From Stappia sp. BW2 (lineage in GTDB: Bacteria > Pseudomonadota > Alphaproteobacteria > Rhizobiales > Stappiaceae): 64,000 bases of DNA. Below are positions 17,955 through 26,621 of this stretch, in pieces. How positions within the stretch are numbered: position 1 is the stretch's first letter; every line of letters starts with the position of its first letter. The notes under the pieces were generated by a model. That model did no database searches and was not told where the DNA came from. It worked only from the letters and a program-made list of their open reading frames with translations. The DNA is taken from contig NZ_VIRG01000070.1 in assembly GCF_008107695.1 (NCBI RefSeq), positions 1,364,001 through 1,428,000 on the forward strand. Direction: 5' to 3'. The position numbers and the translations under genes are program-made.

Positions 17955-19283
17955 TCAGTCGATTGCGTTCAGCACGCTGCGCAGCTTACCGAACAGTTCG
18001 TCGATCTGTTCCTTTGAAATAATCAGGGGTGGAGAGAGGGCGATGATATCTCCAGTGGTCCGGATCAGCAGCCCGTCGTCATAGGCCTTCAGAAAGGCCG
18101 AGAACGCCCGCTTGGTCGGTTCGCCGGCAATCGGGGTCAGTTCAATTGCGCCAATCAGGCCCAGGTTGCGGATGTCGATGACATTCGGGCAATCCTTTAG
18201 CGAATGCAGGCCGTCCTCCCAGTATTGGGCAAGGTCGGCGGCGCGCGTCAGGAGACCTTCTTCCTCATAGGTGTCGAGCGTTGCGAGTGCGGCCGCGCAG
18301 GCGAGGGGATGCGCGGAATAGGTATAACCGTGGAACAATTCGATCATGTGTTCCGGACCGGTCATGAAGGCTTGATAGATGTCGGACGTGCAGAATACGG
18401 CGCCCATTGGAATGACGCCGGAGGTCAGCCCCTTCGCCGTTGTAACGAGATCCGGTGTGACACCGAAGAAGTCGGTCGCAAACGGCGATCCCAGACGGCC
18501 GAAGCCGGTGATGACCTCATCGAAAATCAGCAAAATGCCGTTCTGTGAGCAGATGTCGCGCAGGCGTTCCAGATACCCCTTCGGCGGGATCAGAACGCCG
18601 GTCGAGCCTGCAACAGGTTCGACGATCACAGCGGCAATTGTCGAAGGATCGTGAAGCTGGATGATACGGATCAGCTCTTCGGCATATTCGGCGCCGCTTT
18701 CCGGCATGCCGCGGGAAAATGCGTTGCGTTCGGGGTCGTGCGTGTGGCGCATGTGGTCGACGCCGGTGAGCATCGTGCCGAAGGTCTTGCGGTTGGAGAC
18801 AATGCCGCCGACCGAAATGCCTCCAAAGCCGACACCATGATACCCGCGCTCGCGACCAATCAAGCGGGTGCGTGTGCCCTGACCGATGGCGCGCTGGTAG
18901 GCAAGCGCGATCTTCAAAGCGGTGTCGACACTTTCCGATCCGGAGTTGGTGAAAAAGACATGGTCCAGCGGGGAGGGCATCATCGCTGCAAGACGGGCGG
19001 CCAGTTCGAACGCCTTGGGGTGGCCCATCTGGAAAGCGGGAGCGTAGTCCAGTTCGGCAATCTGCTTTTGCACCGCTTCAACGACCCTGGGCCGGGAATG
19101 GCCGGCATTGCAGCACCAGAGCCCTGCCGTGCCGTCGAGCACCTGCCTGCCGTCGGCGGTGGTATAGTGCATGTCCTTGGCGGATACGAACATGCGCGGA
19201 GACTGTTTGAACTGCCGGTTGGCCGTGAACGGCATCCAGAAAGCTTCGAGATTGTTGGTGGCAGCCTGGCTCGATGCTGACAT
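17955..19283 (-). CDS. Omega-amino acid (beta-alanine) : pyruvate aminotransferase
   Basis: 442 aa, PLP class III. The N-terminus NNLEAFWMPFTANRQFK is typical of beta-alanine:pyruvate transaminases. FTNSGSESVDTALKIA and the substrate motif RGYHGVGFGG are present. LIFDEVITGFGR is followed by the PLP lysine in TTAKGLTSG. It converts beta-alanine or 3-aminoisobutyrate to the semialdehyde, the last visible step of the pathway. The frame is open further upstream, but the ATG at 19283 has AGGAGG about 6 bases before it. First gene of the operon, divergent from rutR. Confidence 0.92.
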   Translation of the reverse strand: MSASSQAATNNLEAFWMPFTANRQFKQSPRMFVSAKDMHYTTADGRQVLDGTAGLWCCNAGHSRPRVVEAVQKQIAELDYAPAFQMGHPKAFELAARLAAMMPSPLDHVFFTNSGSESVDTALKIALAYQRAIGQGTRTRLIGRERGYHGVGFGGISVGGIVSNRKTFGTMLTGVDHMRHTHDPERNAFSRGMPESGAEYAEELIRIIQLHDPSTIAAVIVEPVAGSTGVLIPPKGYLERLRDICSQNGILLIFDEVITGFGRLGSPFATDFFGVTPDLVTTAKGLTSGVIPMGAVFCTSDIYQAFMTGPEHMIELFHGYTYSAHPLACAAALATLDTYEEEGLLTRAADLAQYWEDGLHSLKDCPNVIDIRNLGLIGAIELTPIAGEPTKRAFSAFLKAYDDGLLIRTTGDIIALSPPLIISKEQIDELFGKLRSVLNAID

Positions 19284-19566
19284 ACGTCCTCCTTGCGACC
19301 CTTCGTTATGGAAGCGGCCGACTGTTGCGAAATTGTGTTGGAAGGAATAGCACGCGCACCGCGTCAACGGCAGTGCCCACTGCGCCGGTCCTCTCCCCAC
19401 ACTGTTCCTAGGCGTTCCGGATGGGCTTTTGCCTCTTTCCTGTCCGCCTTAATCCTCTGTCTGGCCTTGCAGCCTGTCCGGTTTTGCCCGGATTTATGTA
19501 GTGGCCGAAGGTCGCCGGTGGTTCAAGACATCCCCATTGCGAGGGACGGATCAATCGACTAGCCTT

Positions 19567-19582
19567 CTGACCAACTGGTCAA
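19567..19582. promoter_or_regulatory. RutR operator, box 1
   Basis: CTGACCAACTGGTCAA matches the E. coli RutR consensus TTGACCA-NN-TGGTCAA at 13 of 14 fixed positions. Its centre is 33 bases, about three helix turns, from box 2. It lies between the divergent aminotransferase operon and rutR, so it probably controls one or both. Confidence 0.8.
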
Positions 19583-19599
19583 TTTACCCTAGGAGGGAT

Positions 19600-19615
19600 T
19601 TGACCAAATGGTCAA
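19600..19615. promoter_or_regulatory. RutR operator, box 2 (perfect consensus)
   Basis: TTGACCAAATGGTCAA is a perfect TTGACCA-NN-TGGTCAA palindrome. The adjacent gene encodes a RutR homologue, which makes the assignment strong. A further half-site TGGTCA is at 19646-19651. Confidence 0.87.
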
Positions 19616-19687
19616 GATGCAAATCCGGTTGTCATGACTAATTTCTGGTCATTCCTTCCGATGCCGCATTTGCCAAGCGTTGAATCG

Positions 19688-19709
19688 GTGTAATTTCAGG
19701 AAATTACAC
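19688..19709. promoter_or_regulatory. Perfect 22-bp inverted repeat upstream of rutR
   Basis: Arms GTGTAATTTC and GAAATTACAC are separated by AG. The repeat is unlike the RutR boxes 80-120 bases upstream. It ends 4 bases before the first possible ATG of rutR (19714) and 55 before the preferred one (19765). It could be an operator for a second regulator; unassigned. Confidence 0.55.
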
Positions 19710-19764
19710 TGTTATGAATTGGGAACAGGGTTGGTATCCTTCGGGGCAGAAAGCGGAACAATTG

Positions 19765-20445
19765 ATGGCGGATTTGGGCGGGCAAGCACAGGCATCTTTG
19801 AAATCAGGCGGACTGAGCCGGATCCAGGAAAAGAACCGGTCCCTGATTCTGGAGGCGGCTCTCGGCGAGTTTTCCATGAAGGGATTTTCCGGCGCGACCG
19901 TTGAACGCATTGCCGCGGATGCGGGAATGTCGAAGTCCAATCTGCTCTATTACTTCTCATCGAAGGAAGCGATCTACAACGCGACGTTGGCTCATATTCT
20001 GGAAGTCTGGCTGGCGCCCCTGAAGACGCTTAATCCGGACGGAGAGCCGGCGCAGGAATTAGCCGCCTATATCCGTCAGAAGATCGAGATGTCGGCCAGA
20101 TTTCCCGAGGCGTCGCGGCTGTTTGCCAATGAGGTGATGCAGGGCGCACCACAGATATTGCCGATCCTGCAAACGGACCTTAAGCGGCTGGTTGCCGAAA
20201 AGAGCCAGGTGATCGAAGACTGGATTGCGGCAGGCAAGATGCGCAGTGTCGATCCCGTGCATCTCATTTTCACGATCTGGGCAACAACGCAGCATTACGC
20301 TGATTTTTCCGTACAGATCAAAGCTTTGACCGGAAAAGACCTTTCCGATGCGGCCTTCCAGGCTGAAACGGAAGCCGCGGTGACGACGCTGATCCTGAAC
20401 GGTGTCGGCCTGAGTTTGCCAAGTGAAGACGGACTGGCGGAATGA
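19765..20445 (+). CDS. rutR: TetR-family pyrimidine regulator RutR
   Basis: 226 aa from this ATG. The frame is open from 19714, giving 243 aa, but the extra residues have no family counterpart. An N-terminal TetR helix-turn-helix (GATVERIAADAGMSKSNLLYYFSSKEAIY) is followed by the RutR-type ligand domain. EVWLAPLKTL, ASRLFANEVMQGAP and HLIFTIWATTQHYADF follow E. coli RutR closely, as I remember it. E. coli RutR binds uracil or thymine and then releases DNA. Two RutR boxes lie upstream. The stop overlaps the arfB start as ATGA. Confidence 0.92.
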   Translation: MADLGGQAQASLKSGGLSRIQEKNRSLILEAALGEFSMKGFSGATVERIAADAGMSKSNLLYYFSSKEAIYNATLAHILEVWLAPLKTLNPDGEPAQELAAYIRQKIEMSARFPEASRLFANEVMQGAPQILPILQTDLKRLVAEKSQVIEDWIAAGKMRSVDPVHLIFTIWATTQHYADFSVQIKALTGKDLSDAAFQAETEAAVTTLILNGVGLSLPSEDGLAE

Positions 20446-20903
20446 GCGGCGGCGATGATCCGCACGCGTCATCCAGAATCGAGGTGACCGGTCGGCTTTT
20501 CATACTCAGGGAAGATTTGACCGAAGACTTTATTCGAGCTTCCGGGCCTGGCGGGCAGAATGTCAACAAGGTGTCGACGGCTGTTCAGCTTCGGTTTGAT
20601 CTTGCGGGCAATGAAACGCTGCCGGAGGACGTCAAGTCGCGTGCCGCAAAAATTGCCGGAAGCCGGCTGACCCTCGGCGGCGAGATTGTCTTGCAGGCAG
20701 ATAGGTTTCGGACACGCGAACGGAACCGGGAAGACGCGCTGGAGCGTCTTTTGGGATTGCTTCGAAAGGCGACGGAAAAGCCAAAGCCTCGCAAGGCGAC
20801 AAAACCGACCCTCGGCTCCAAGAGACGCCGTCTCGATGCAAAGAAACAGCGTGGCCAGATCAAGAAGATGCGCGGCCGGTCAGCGGGTTACGACGGTTCG
20901 TAA
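20442..20903 (+). CDS. arfB: Alternative ribosome-rescue factor ArfB (YaeJ)
   Basis: 153 aa. The catalytic GGQ loop is in SGPGGQNVNKVSTAVQLRF and a basic tail (KKQRGQIKKMRGR) is placed where ArfB inserts into the empty mRNA channel. It hydrolyses peptidyl-tRNA on ribosomes lacking a stop codon. The length, much shorter than RF1/RF2, and the tail separate it from release factors. It is translationally coupled to rutR by ATGA, an unusual pairing with no obvious functional reason. Confidence 0.93.
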   Translation: MSGGDDPHASSRIEVTGRLFILREDLTEDFIRASGPGGQNVNKVSTAVQLRFDLAGNETLPEDVKSRAAKIAGSRLTLGGEIVLQADRFRTRERNREDALERLLGLLRKATEKPKPRKATKPTLGSKRRRLDAKKQRGQIKKMRGRSAGYDGS

Positions 20904-21052
20904 ACCGGAGCCGGCTGCTTTTTCCGGGGCATCCCTGGTTGGTAACATGGGCGCATATCCGCTGTTGGACCGGTTCACACCCCGCCGCGCTTCTGGTCAT
21001 TGATGACAAGACCGAGCGGAAATCTCTGCCTTGAACGTGTGGAATTGATTTT

Positions 21053-22129
21053 TCAGATATCCCGCCCGGATCGGGCAATGCCGTGGGCAATCAGGCGATC
21101 GATGATTTCCGGATAGCTGACACCGCTCGCCGCCATGGCTTTCGAGTACATGCTGATGTTTGTAAAGCCCGGGATCGTGTTGAGTTCGTTGATGAGGACG
21201 TCCATGCTCTGGGTAACAAAAAAATCAACACGGGCCATTCCATCGCAGCCGAGTGCGCGAAAGGCTTTTGCTGCCAGTTCTTTCAACCGGCTCTCAACTT
21301 CGCTCGGCAGTTCCGCCGGCACTTTCAGCGCCGCACCGTCTTCGTCGACATATTTGGCGTCGTAGGTGTAAAAGCCGTGGCTCTCGGCAGGGGCGATTTC
21401 TCCTGGCCGGGAGACGAACAGCGTGCCATCGCACTCTTCCAGAACCGCAAACTCGATCTCACGTCCAAGCACAAATTCTTCGGCAAGAAGCTTGCTGTCG
21501 TGCTTGAAGCCTTCTTCAAGGGCAGCGTCATACTCGGTCGCGGTCGTAACCTTGCTGACACCGACAGAGGACCCTTGCCGCGCAGGTTTGATAAAAACAG
21601 GCTGGCCAAGATCAGTCTTCAGTAACTCGAAAGCCGGAGCATCATCCGGGCGAATGGTAATCGAACGGGCGGTTGGAAGGCCTGCCTCGGTCAGAAGCCG
21701 TTTTGCGAGGTCCTTGTCGAGCGCGTTCGCTGACCCGGCGATACCGCATCCAACGAGCGGTACCCGAGCCACTTCCGCAAGCCCTTGCACGGCGCCATCT
21801 TCACCGTGGAGACCGTGGAGCACCGGAAACAATGCATCGAGCTTTGCAAGATCATGAGGTGCTCCGCTTTCGTCCAGCGCTATCGCTCGTCCCTTGCCAC
21901 CCGGAACGAGGCAAATCTCACTGCCGGAAGAGGGCCGTGTCAGATTTCCATTTTCATAACTGCTCAACAGCCATTGCCCCTCTCGGGTCACATACACGGG
22001 TACAGCGTCGTACTTGGAAGGGTCCAGCGCGTGCATGACATTCGTGGCGGAAAGAACTGAGACTTCGTGTTCGGCGGAACGGCCACCGAAGAGGACGGCA
22101 ACGTGGAGTTTCTGAGATTGAGAGGTCAA
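21053..22129 (-). CDS. ddl: D-alanine--D-alanine ligase
   Basis: 358 aa ATP-grasp enzyme. The N-terminal signature is LFGGRSAEHEVSVLSA, the ATP-binding loop motif is KPARQGSSVGVSKV, and the C-terminal motif is MARVDFFV..INELNTIPGFT, with the Mg-binding Asn and Glu. It makes the D-Ala-D-Ala dipeptide for peptidoglycan. It stands alone here, away from the mur-fts cluster, so it may be a second Ddl (DdlA-like). Confidence 0.94.
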   Translation of the reverse strand: MTSQSQKLHVAVLFGGRSAEHEVSVLSATNVMHALDPSKYDAVPVYVTREGQWLLSSYENGNLTRPSSGSEICLVPGGKGRAIALDESGAPHDLAKLDALFPVLHGLHGEDGAVQGLAEVARVPLVGCGIAGSANALDKDLAKRLLTEAGLPTARSITIRPDDAPAFELLKTDLGQPVFIKPARQGSSVGVSKVTTATEYDAALEEGFKHDSKLLAEEFVLGREIEFAVLEECDGTLFVSRPGEIAPAESHGFYTYDAKYVDEDGAALKVPAELPSEVESRLKELAAKAFRALGCDGMARVDFFVTQSMDVLINELNTIPGFTNISMYSKAMAASGVSYPEIIDRLIAHGIARSGRDI

Positions 22130-22415
22130 AAAAGTCTCCAGTAGAATCGCATAAGAAAATTGAACTTGGCATCAGCGATAGCGCGATATTACGGCGCCGC
22201 AAAGTCTGACGACCTTTTACGCAAGCATTTCACGCGACACCGGCCTTCTATCTATCCGCGGCGTGACCGACCTGAGAGAACTTCCGATCGTAATCTTACC
22301 GTCGTGGTATTGGTTTTCCGAAAAGGATGGTTTTGAATTGACGCATTGGCCGAGCTGAGATGGTGATAGAAAAAGACCGTTTGGCAACGTGAAATTTTCA
22401 GAAGAAATTTGTTAA

Positions 22416-23219
22416 ATGAAAGACGAACTCCGCAAAACATATACGTCAGCAAACAAGGCGGCCTGGAATGCGTCAGCATCGTTGCACAGCAGTGGTGAAC
22501 GGTGGAAGCTTTTGCTGGAAGAGGCTTCAAGACCCGGGTTCAGTGTTCTGGACGAGCACTTGATTGCAACTTTGAAACGTATGGATTTCAAAGGAAAAAC
22601 AGCAGTTCAAATTGGCTGCAACAACGCCAGAGAGCTGTTGTCACTGGCATCCCTTGGAATTCGACCCGCCCTGGGGATCGATCAATCAGGTGAATTTTTG
22701 GCGCAGGCTCGTCAGCTTGCTGACGCCGCCGGTTTGGCGCTTCGCTTCCTGGAAGCTGATGTCTATGATCTGCCAGAAGATGTTGGCAGTTACGATCTGG
22801 CCCTTATCACCATCGGTGTATTGAACTGGATGCCCGATCTATTCGGCTTTTTCCGCATTGTGGCCGGTCTCCTGAAACCCGGTGGGGCTCTGGTGATTTA
22901 CGAGACACATCCGTTTCTCGAGATGTTCGATCCGGACAGCAAAACGCCGTACGAACCTTCATTCAGTTATTTTGACCGTCGACCGCAAGTCGTATCCGAT
23001 GCCATCAGTTACGACGGCAAGAACCACGGGAAGGGGGAGACCGGCTATTGGTTTATTCATTCACTCGGTGACATCGTCAGCGCGGCCGCCGCGTCAGGTC
23101 TACAAATTATCGAGTTGAAGGAATACGGCCATTCCATTCGCGAACCTGAGTACGACCTCTATGAGAACCGGGATGCCCAGGTGCCGATGTCGTATTGTCT
23201 GGTTGCAGCAAAGCCCTAG
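22416..23219 (+). CDS. SAM-dependent methyltransferase
   Basis: 267 aa. A Rossmann methyltransferase with motif I AVQIGCNNARELLSLASLG (a modified GxGxG), an acidic end of beta2 (GIDQS), DVYDLPEDVGSYDLALI and the post-motif LLKPGGALVIYE. The substrate is unknown. It resembles stand-alone class I methyltransferases annotated in many proteobacteria. It is divergent from ddl across 286 bases in which nothing else is recognised. Confidence 0.8.
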   Translation: MKDELRKTYTSANKAAWNASASLHSSGERWKLLLEEASRPGFSVLDEHLIATLKRMDFKGKTAVQIGCNNARELLSLASLGIRPALGIDQSGEFLAQARQLADAAGLALRFLEADVYDLPEDVGSYDLALITIGVLNWMPDLFGFFRIVAGLLKPGGALVIYETHPFLEMFDPDSKTPYEPSFSYFDRRPQVVSDAISYDGKNHGKGETGYWFIHSLGDIVSAAAASGLQIIELKEYGHSIREPEYDLYENRDAQVPMSYCLVAAKP

Positions 23220-23331
23220 ATGTCGCCAGCCGAATGCCAGCCTGGTGATGGTGTGCGGGCGAGCTCAGCAAGCGTGTTTTTAACCCGATTTCAGCCCGCA
23301 AATGACGGGCAGGCGAGGGGCGTAATAAGCG

Positions 23332-23832
23332 CTATGCGAAGTAGGGTGAACTGATTTTCATGGGGCGTATCAGGCCCCAGCGTGTCTCCTGAGGCGGCCC
23401 GAACGCGCGAAATCCAGCCTTTTTGTATGCCGTGATGGCACGAATGTTTTCCGGGTGAGGATCGGTTGCGACGACGGGAGCGCCTTCCTCAAACAGCATC
23501 TTCACGTGCTGCGAGATAAAAGCAGGTCCATGACCTTTGCCTGTCAGAACAGGGTCGCCAATGTATTGGTCAATGCCTCTGGCGCCCGCGGGAAGCCCGT
23601 AAAAATGATGATCTTCAGAGCCATGGACCGTGTAGTCCTGTATGTAGGCAAAGGCGCCTTCCGCCGTTGAGACAATCCATCGTCTTACCTGAGGATCTGC
23701 CAGCTTTTGCTCTGTGTAAGGCTCAACATTGTCCCACCATGCACGAACATGCGGTCGGGATAGCCATTCCGCCAGCAGACCAAAATCGGCTGGTGTTACC
23801 CTTCGAAAAGCGTATCGATCGGTTGCTGACAT
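23332..23832 (-). CDS. GNAT acetyltransferase, AAC(6')-like
   Basis: 166 aa. The layout YAFRRVTPADFGLLAEWLSRPHVRAWW, the acetyl-CoA loop region DPVLTGKGHGPAFI and the C-terminal VATDPHPENIRAITAYKKAGF match the AAC(6')/IucB-like GNAT group. Such chromosomal genes may acetylate aminoglycosides or small amines; resistance cannot be claimed from sequence. No operon partner. Confidence 0.8.
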   Translation of the reverse strand: MSATDRYAFRRVTPADFGLLAEWLSRPHVRAWWDNVEPYTEQKLADPQVRRWIVSTAEGAFAYIQDYTVHGSEDHHFYGLPAGARGIDQYIGDPVLTGKGHGPAFISQHVKMLFEEGAPVVATDPHPENIRAITAYKKAGFRAFGPPQETRWGLIRPMKISSPYFA

Positions 23833-24233
23833 GTCCGTTAAATATCATAGGAATTATCGAAGCGGGACGGCTTCCTGTTCGTCACATCGTGTAATCCTCC
23901 GGAAGCCAAAGCTGTATCGGAGACCCTGCGTGCGATTTGGTGATGGCCTGGACCTATTTCGTTGGCGACGCTTGAAAGGCCTTCCGAGAGACCTGCGCGA
24001 CAGACAATCAGACCTGGCAAAGGGCAAAGGCGTGGGCGCTCTGGAAGGCTCTGGTTTGCCGGTCTGGGTTGTCGAGCCCAGACATCGATGGGACACAAGC
24101 CAGAGCTTTGCAGGCAATGTGCAACGAAGAATAGAGATCCATGTCAGATGGAAACTCAACGGCGGTTCATTGCGGGTTACCGAGCCCGTGAGGCGTCGTC
24201 TTCAGAACAGATTGTTCCCAACAGGAAATCGCG
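23833..24233. other. Intergenic region, no gene recognised
   Basis: About 400 bases between the acetyltransferase and the AAA ATPase. Overlapping open frames exist on both strands, but none has a credible start, ribosome binding site or family motif. It may hold decayed coding sequence. Confidence 0.4.
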
Positions 24234-24776
24234 ATGCAGAATTACACTTACAGCCGGCACGTCATTCTTTCCGGATGTTCCGGTGGTGGAAAGTCGACCC
24301 TTTTGGAGGAACTTGCCCGACGCGAGTTTCAGACAGTTCCGGAACCAGGCCGCAGGATTGGCGCGGAAGAACAGCGCGGCGAGGGGAAGGCGCTTCCCTG
24401 GGTTAGTCTTGAAGCTTTCGCAAGGCGTGCCATCGAGATGTCATCCCGAGACCGGGAACAGTTTTCCAGTGCCGACAGTTGGGTCTTTTTCGATCGCGGT
24501 CTTATCGACGCAGCGGTCGCGTTGGAGCACGCAACCGGGATAGCAGCATCTGATACTGTCAGCAAAACAGCCCGGTATCATCACCAGGTTTTTCTGACTC
24601 CGCCCTGGCTTGAGATTTATGAGACAGACAGTGAACGTCAGCATTCTTTTGATGAGGCTCTTGCAGAATACCAGCGATTGCTCGCAACCTTCGAGCAGCT
24701 TGGGTACGATGTAATCATCCTGCCAAAGATTGACGTCAAAAACCGTGCGGACTTTGTTCTGAGACGTCTGTGCTGA
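24234..24776 (+). CDS. Small AAA (AAA_28-like) P-loop ATPase
   Basis: 180 aa. The P-loop is ILSGCSGGGKSTLLEEL and an acidic Walker B-like stretch is SWVFFDRGLIDAAVAL. A basic sensor-like His-Arg region (KTARYHHQVFLTPPW) follows, then a C-terminal segment typical of AAA_28 predicted nucleotide kinases. The substrate is unknown. Its neighbours (frameshifted acetyltransferase, RNA ligase on the other strand) make a role in nucleic acid repair conceivable but not shown. Confidence 0.75.
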   Translation: MQNYTYSRHVILSGCSGGGKSTLLEELARREFQTVPEPGRRIGAEEQRGEGKALPWVSLEAFARRAIEMSSRDREQFSSADSWVFFDRGLIDAAVALEHATGIAASDTVSKTARYHHQVFLTPPWLEIYETDSERQHSFDEALAEYQRLLATFEQLGYDVIILPKIDVKNRADFVLRRLC

Positions 24777-25032
24777 CTTCTGACGCTCAAAATCAGTATT
24801 CGGTTCTTGCCAGCTTCGCCTTGCGCCGAATTATGGAATGCCGATGGAGTTGCACGATGCATCGTCTTGCTGAATAGGAGAAAGAACGGAAAGGGACCTC
24901 AGAAACCAACAAGGGCCGGCGTTCCTCGGGAGAGGCGAACCGTTTCACCGTTCCATGCTCGATTACCTCTCTTTGCCATGATGTGGAAGGAGGGCGTTCT
25001 TATTCCGGAATTGGGCTTGGCAGCGCGTTAAA

Positions 25033-25565
25033 TCACGCAAAATGATCGTCTGCCAATCTCCCGAATAGCCGCTGGTCAAAATGCTGTCCACGCAGGATCA
25101 TTTTCTGCCGCTGGGTGCCTTCCAGTCGAAAGCCAGCTTTCTGCAAAATGCGATCCGACGCTTCGTTTCCTGCCAATGTCCAAGCTTCAAGACGATATAG
25201 CAGCATGTTTTTATGACAGTGGTTCGTGACCGCTATCAATGCTTCTGTCGCATATCCTTTGCCCCAATAGCGTTTGTCATACTCGTAACCGACAACCGCA
25301 AACGAGGCTTGCCTGCTGATGGAGTTCAAGCGAATGCAACCTACTATGGCTCCCGTCCTGCTCTCTCGAACCATCCAGCCATACCCTTTGGATTGGCAGC
25401 CTGGACCATCCAGTTGACTAGTGCCTTCGTTCGTTTCTCAGAAGGCTTTCGGGGCAGGTCGGTATATTCGGATATTTCTGGTGCCGACAAAATGGCGTGA
25501 TACGCTTCCCAGTCTTCAGAACGTACAGGAGACAGTTGCAAGCGATCGGTTTCCAAGTTCGCCAT
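25033..25565 (-). pseudogene. RimJ/RimL-type acetyltransferase broken by a one-base frameshift
   Basis: Two overlapping frames make one GNAT protein. The first part (25565 down to about 25385) gives MANLETDRLQLSPVRSEDW...AANPKG. The second (about 25384 down to 25033) gives WMVRESRTGAIVGCIRL...YDKRYWGKGYATEAL...AGFRLEG. Restoring one base in the AAGGG-TAT stretch on the minus strand (plus-strand 25383-25390) would read PKGYGWMV, the family pattern. So a single-base deletion is likely. It could be a real mutation or a sequencing error; otherwise the gene looks intact. Confidence 0.78.
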
Positions 25566-25707
25566 CTTACAAATGCCTCACGCCAAGATTATAGCCTTCG
25601 CCACGAAGCCAACAGGTTGACATGCTGGTCAGGGGAGGAGGCTGTCCGCTATCCCAGGGAGGACGGATAAGGTGCGCTGGGAACTTTGTGAATTGACGCA
25701 TCAGAGA

Positions 25708-26331
25708 TCAGTCGCGTGCCAGCTGATTGGCAATCAACTCGGCCTTCATCCAGTGCGTCTCGCTTTGAACATGACCGGCTCGGACATACTTGCCCATAGA
25801 AACTGGCATGTCGCCTTCGTTAAACGCGTCGGCAATGCGCACCACAAAGCCTTCCTGTTTGGTGAAGTCCAAAGACGCAATAATCTCTTCGAACAGACTG
25901 GCTCTGAATCCCCCGCGAAAGAGCGTCGGCACGGAACTGATGCCGAGTTCTTCAAACCTGCACAAGGTCTTGTCCCAGCTCTGGATCTCCTCGCCGATAA
26001 TCCATGCGAACCCAAGGAAATAGGACGATAACGAAGTATAGGCGACAGAGTGCCACGCATAAAGATTTTCGCCAACGATGCGTTCATCGTCTGCCAATTG
26101 CGGAGAAATGCTGGCAGCAAAAGCCTTCAGCCAGTCACGGGACGGATGGTAACGGCTATCAGGACTGCGGGCGAATGTACCACCGTTGTGAATTGTCGTG
26201 TTTTCACCATCCATCTTTTCGGTAATGACGAGATCTTCCACCATGAGACCTCGCACCGATCCCATGGTCTTGTCGTCGCTGGTGCTTCCAGGCGACATGG
26301 GCAAATGGAAGGTTCGTCCATACTTTTTCAT
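25708..26331 (-). CDS. RNA ligase (T4 Rnl-like nucleotidyltransferase)
   Basis: 207 aa from the ATG at 26331, where family members begin (MKKYGRTFHLPMSPG). Motif I with adenylylated Lys is ITEKMDGEN (K39), a GENLYAWHS segment follows, motif IV is QEGFVVRI and motif V is MGKYV. It would seal or repair RNA ends. The frame is open to an ATG at 26487, which would add 52 residues including a C..C..C cluster with no family match. No clear Shine-Dalgarno supports either start. It stands alone between an acetyltransferase pseudogene and recX. Confidence 0.82.
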   Translation of the reverse strand: MKKYGRTFHLPMSPGSTSDDKTMGSVRGLMVEDLVITEKMDGENTTIHNGGTFARSPDSRYHPSRDWLKAFAASISPQLADDERIVGENLYAWHSVAYTSLSSYFLGFAWIIGEEIQSWDKTLCRFEELGISSVPTLFRGGFRASLFEEIIASLDFTKQEGFVVRIADAFNEGDMPVSMGKYVRAGHVQSETHWMKAELIANQLARD

Positions 26332-26621
26332 TCTGCAGAAATAGACGTTGTTCTGTATGGCAAGCAAGTCGGCTTGTATTCCATGCTCTAGCGACCGACG
26401 CTCAACAAAGCGGGAAGCGTGACGTTCTTGAATTGGACATGTGAGACATTTTAGTCCGGCGTCTACACAAACAAATCGCATAATCAATATTATGGAACAT
26501 CTGTGTTAGTGGCAGTTTGTTTCGGTGTACCAGTGCCTTAGCTGCAGCCATCGACTGTCGCTTGAGATTTGCTCTGGAAAGCGCGTCGTTTCATGTACGG
26601 CTGACTGGTCGACGACGTGGC

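Noticed and set aside
19714..19764. Longer rutR start
   Set aside because: Seventeen extra residues without family counterpart, a palindrome directly upstream and only a distant AGGA; kept as an alternative only.
26488..26621. Additional gene between the RNA ligase and recX
   Set aside because: Only shadow frames of recX; no start or motif.
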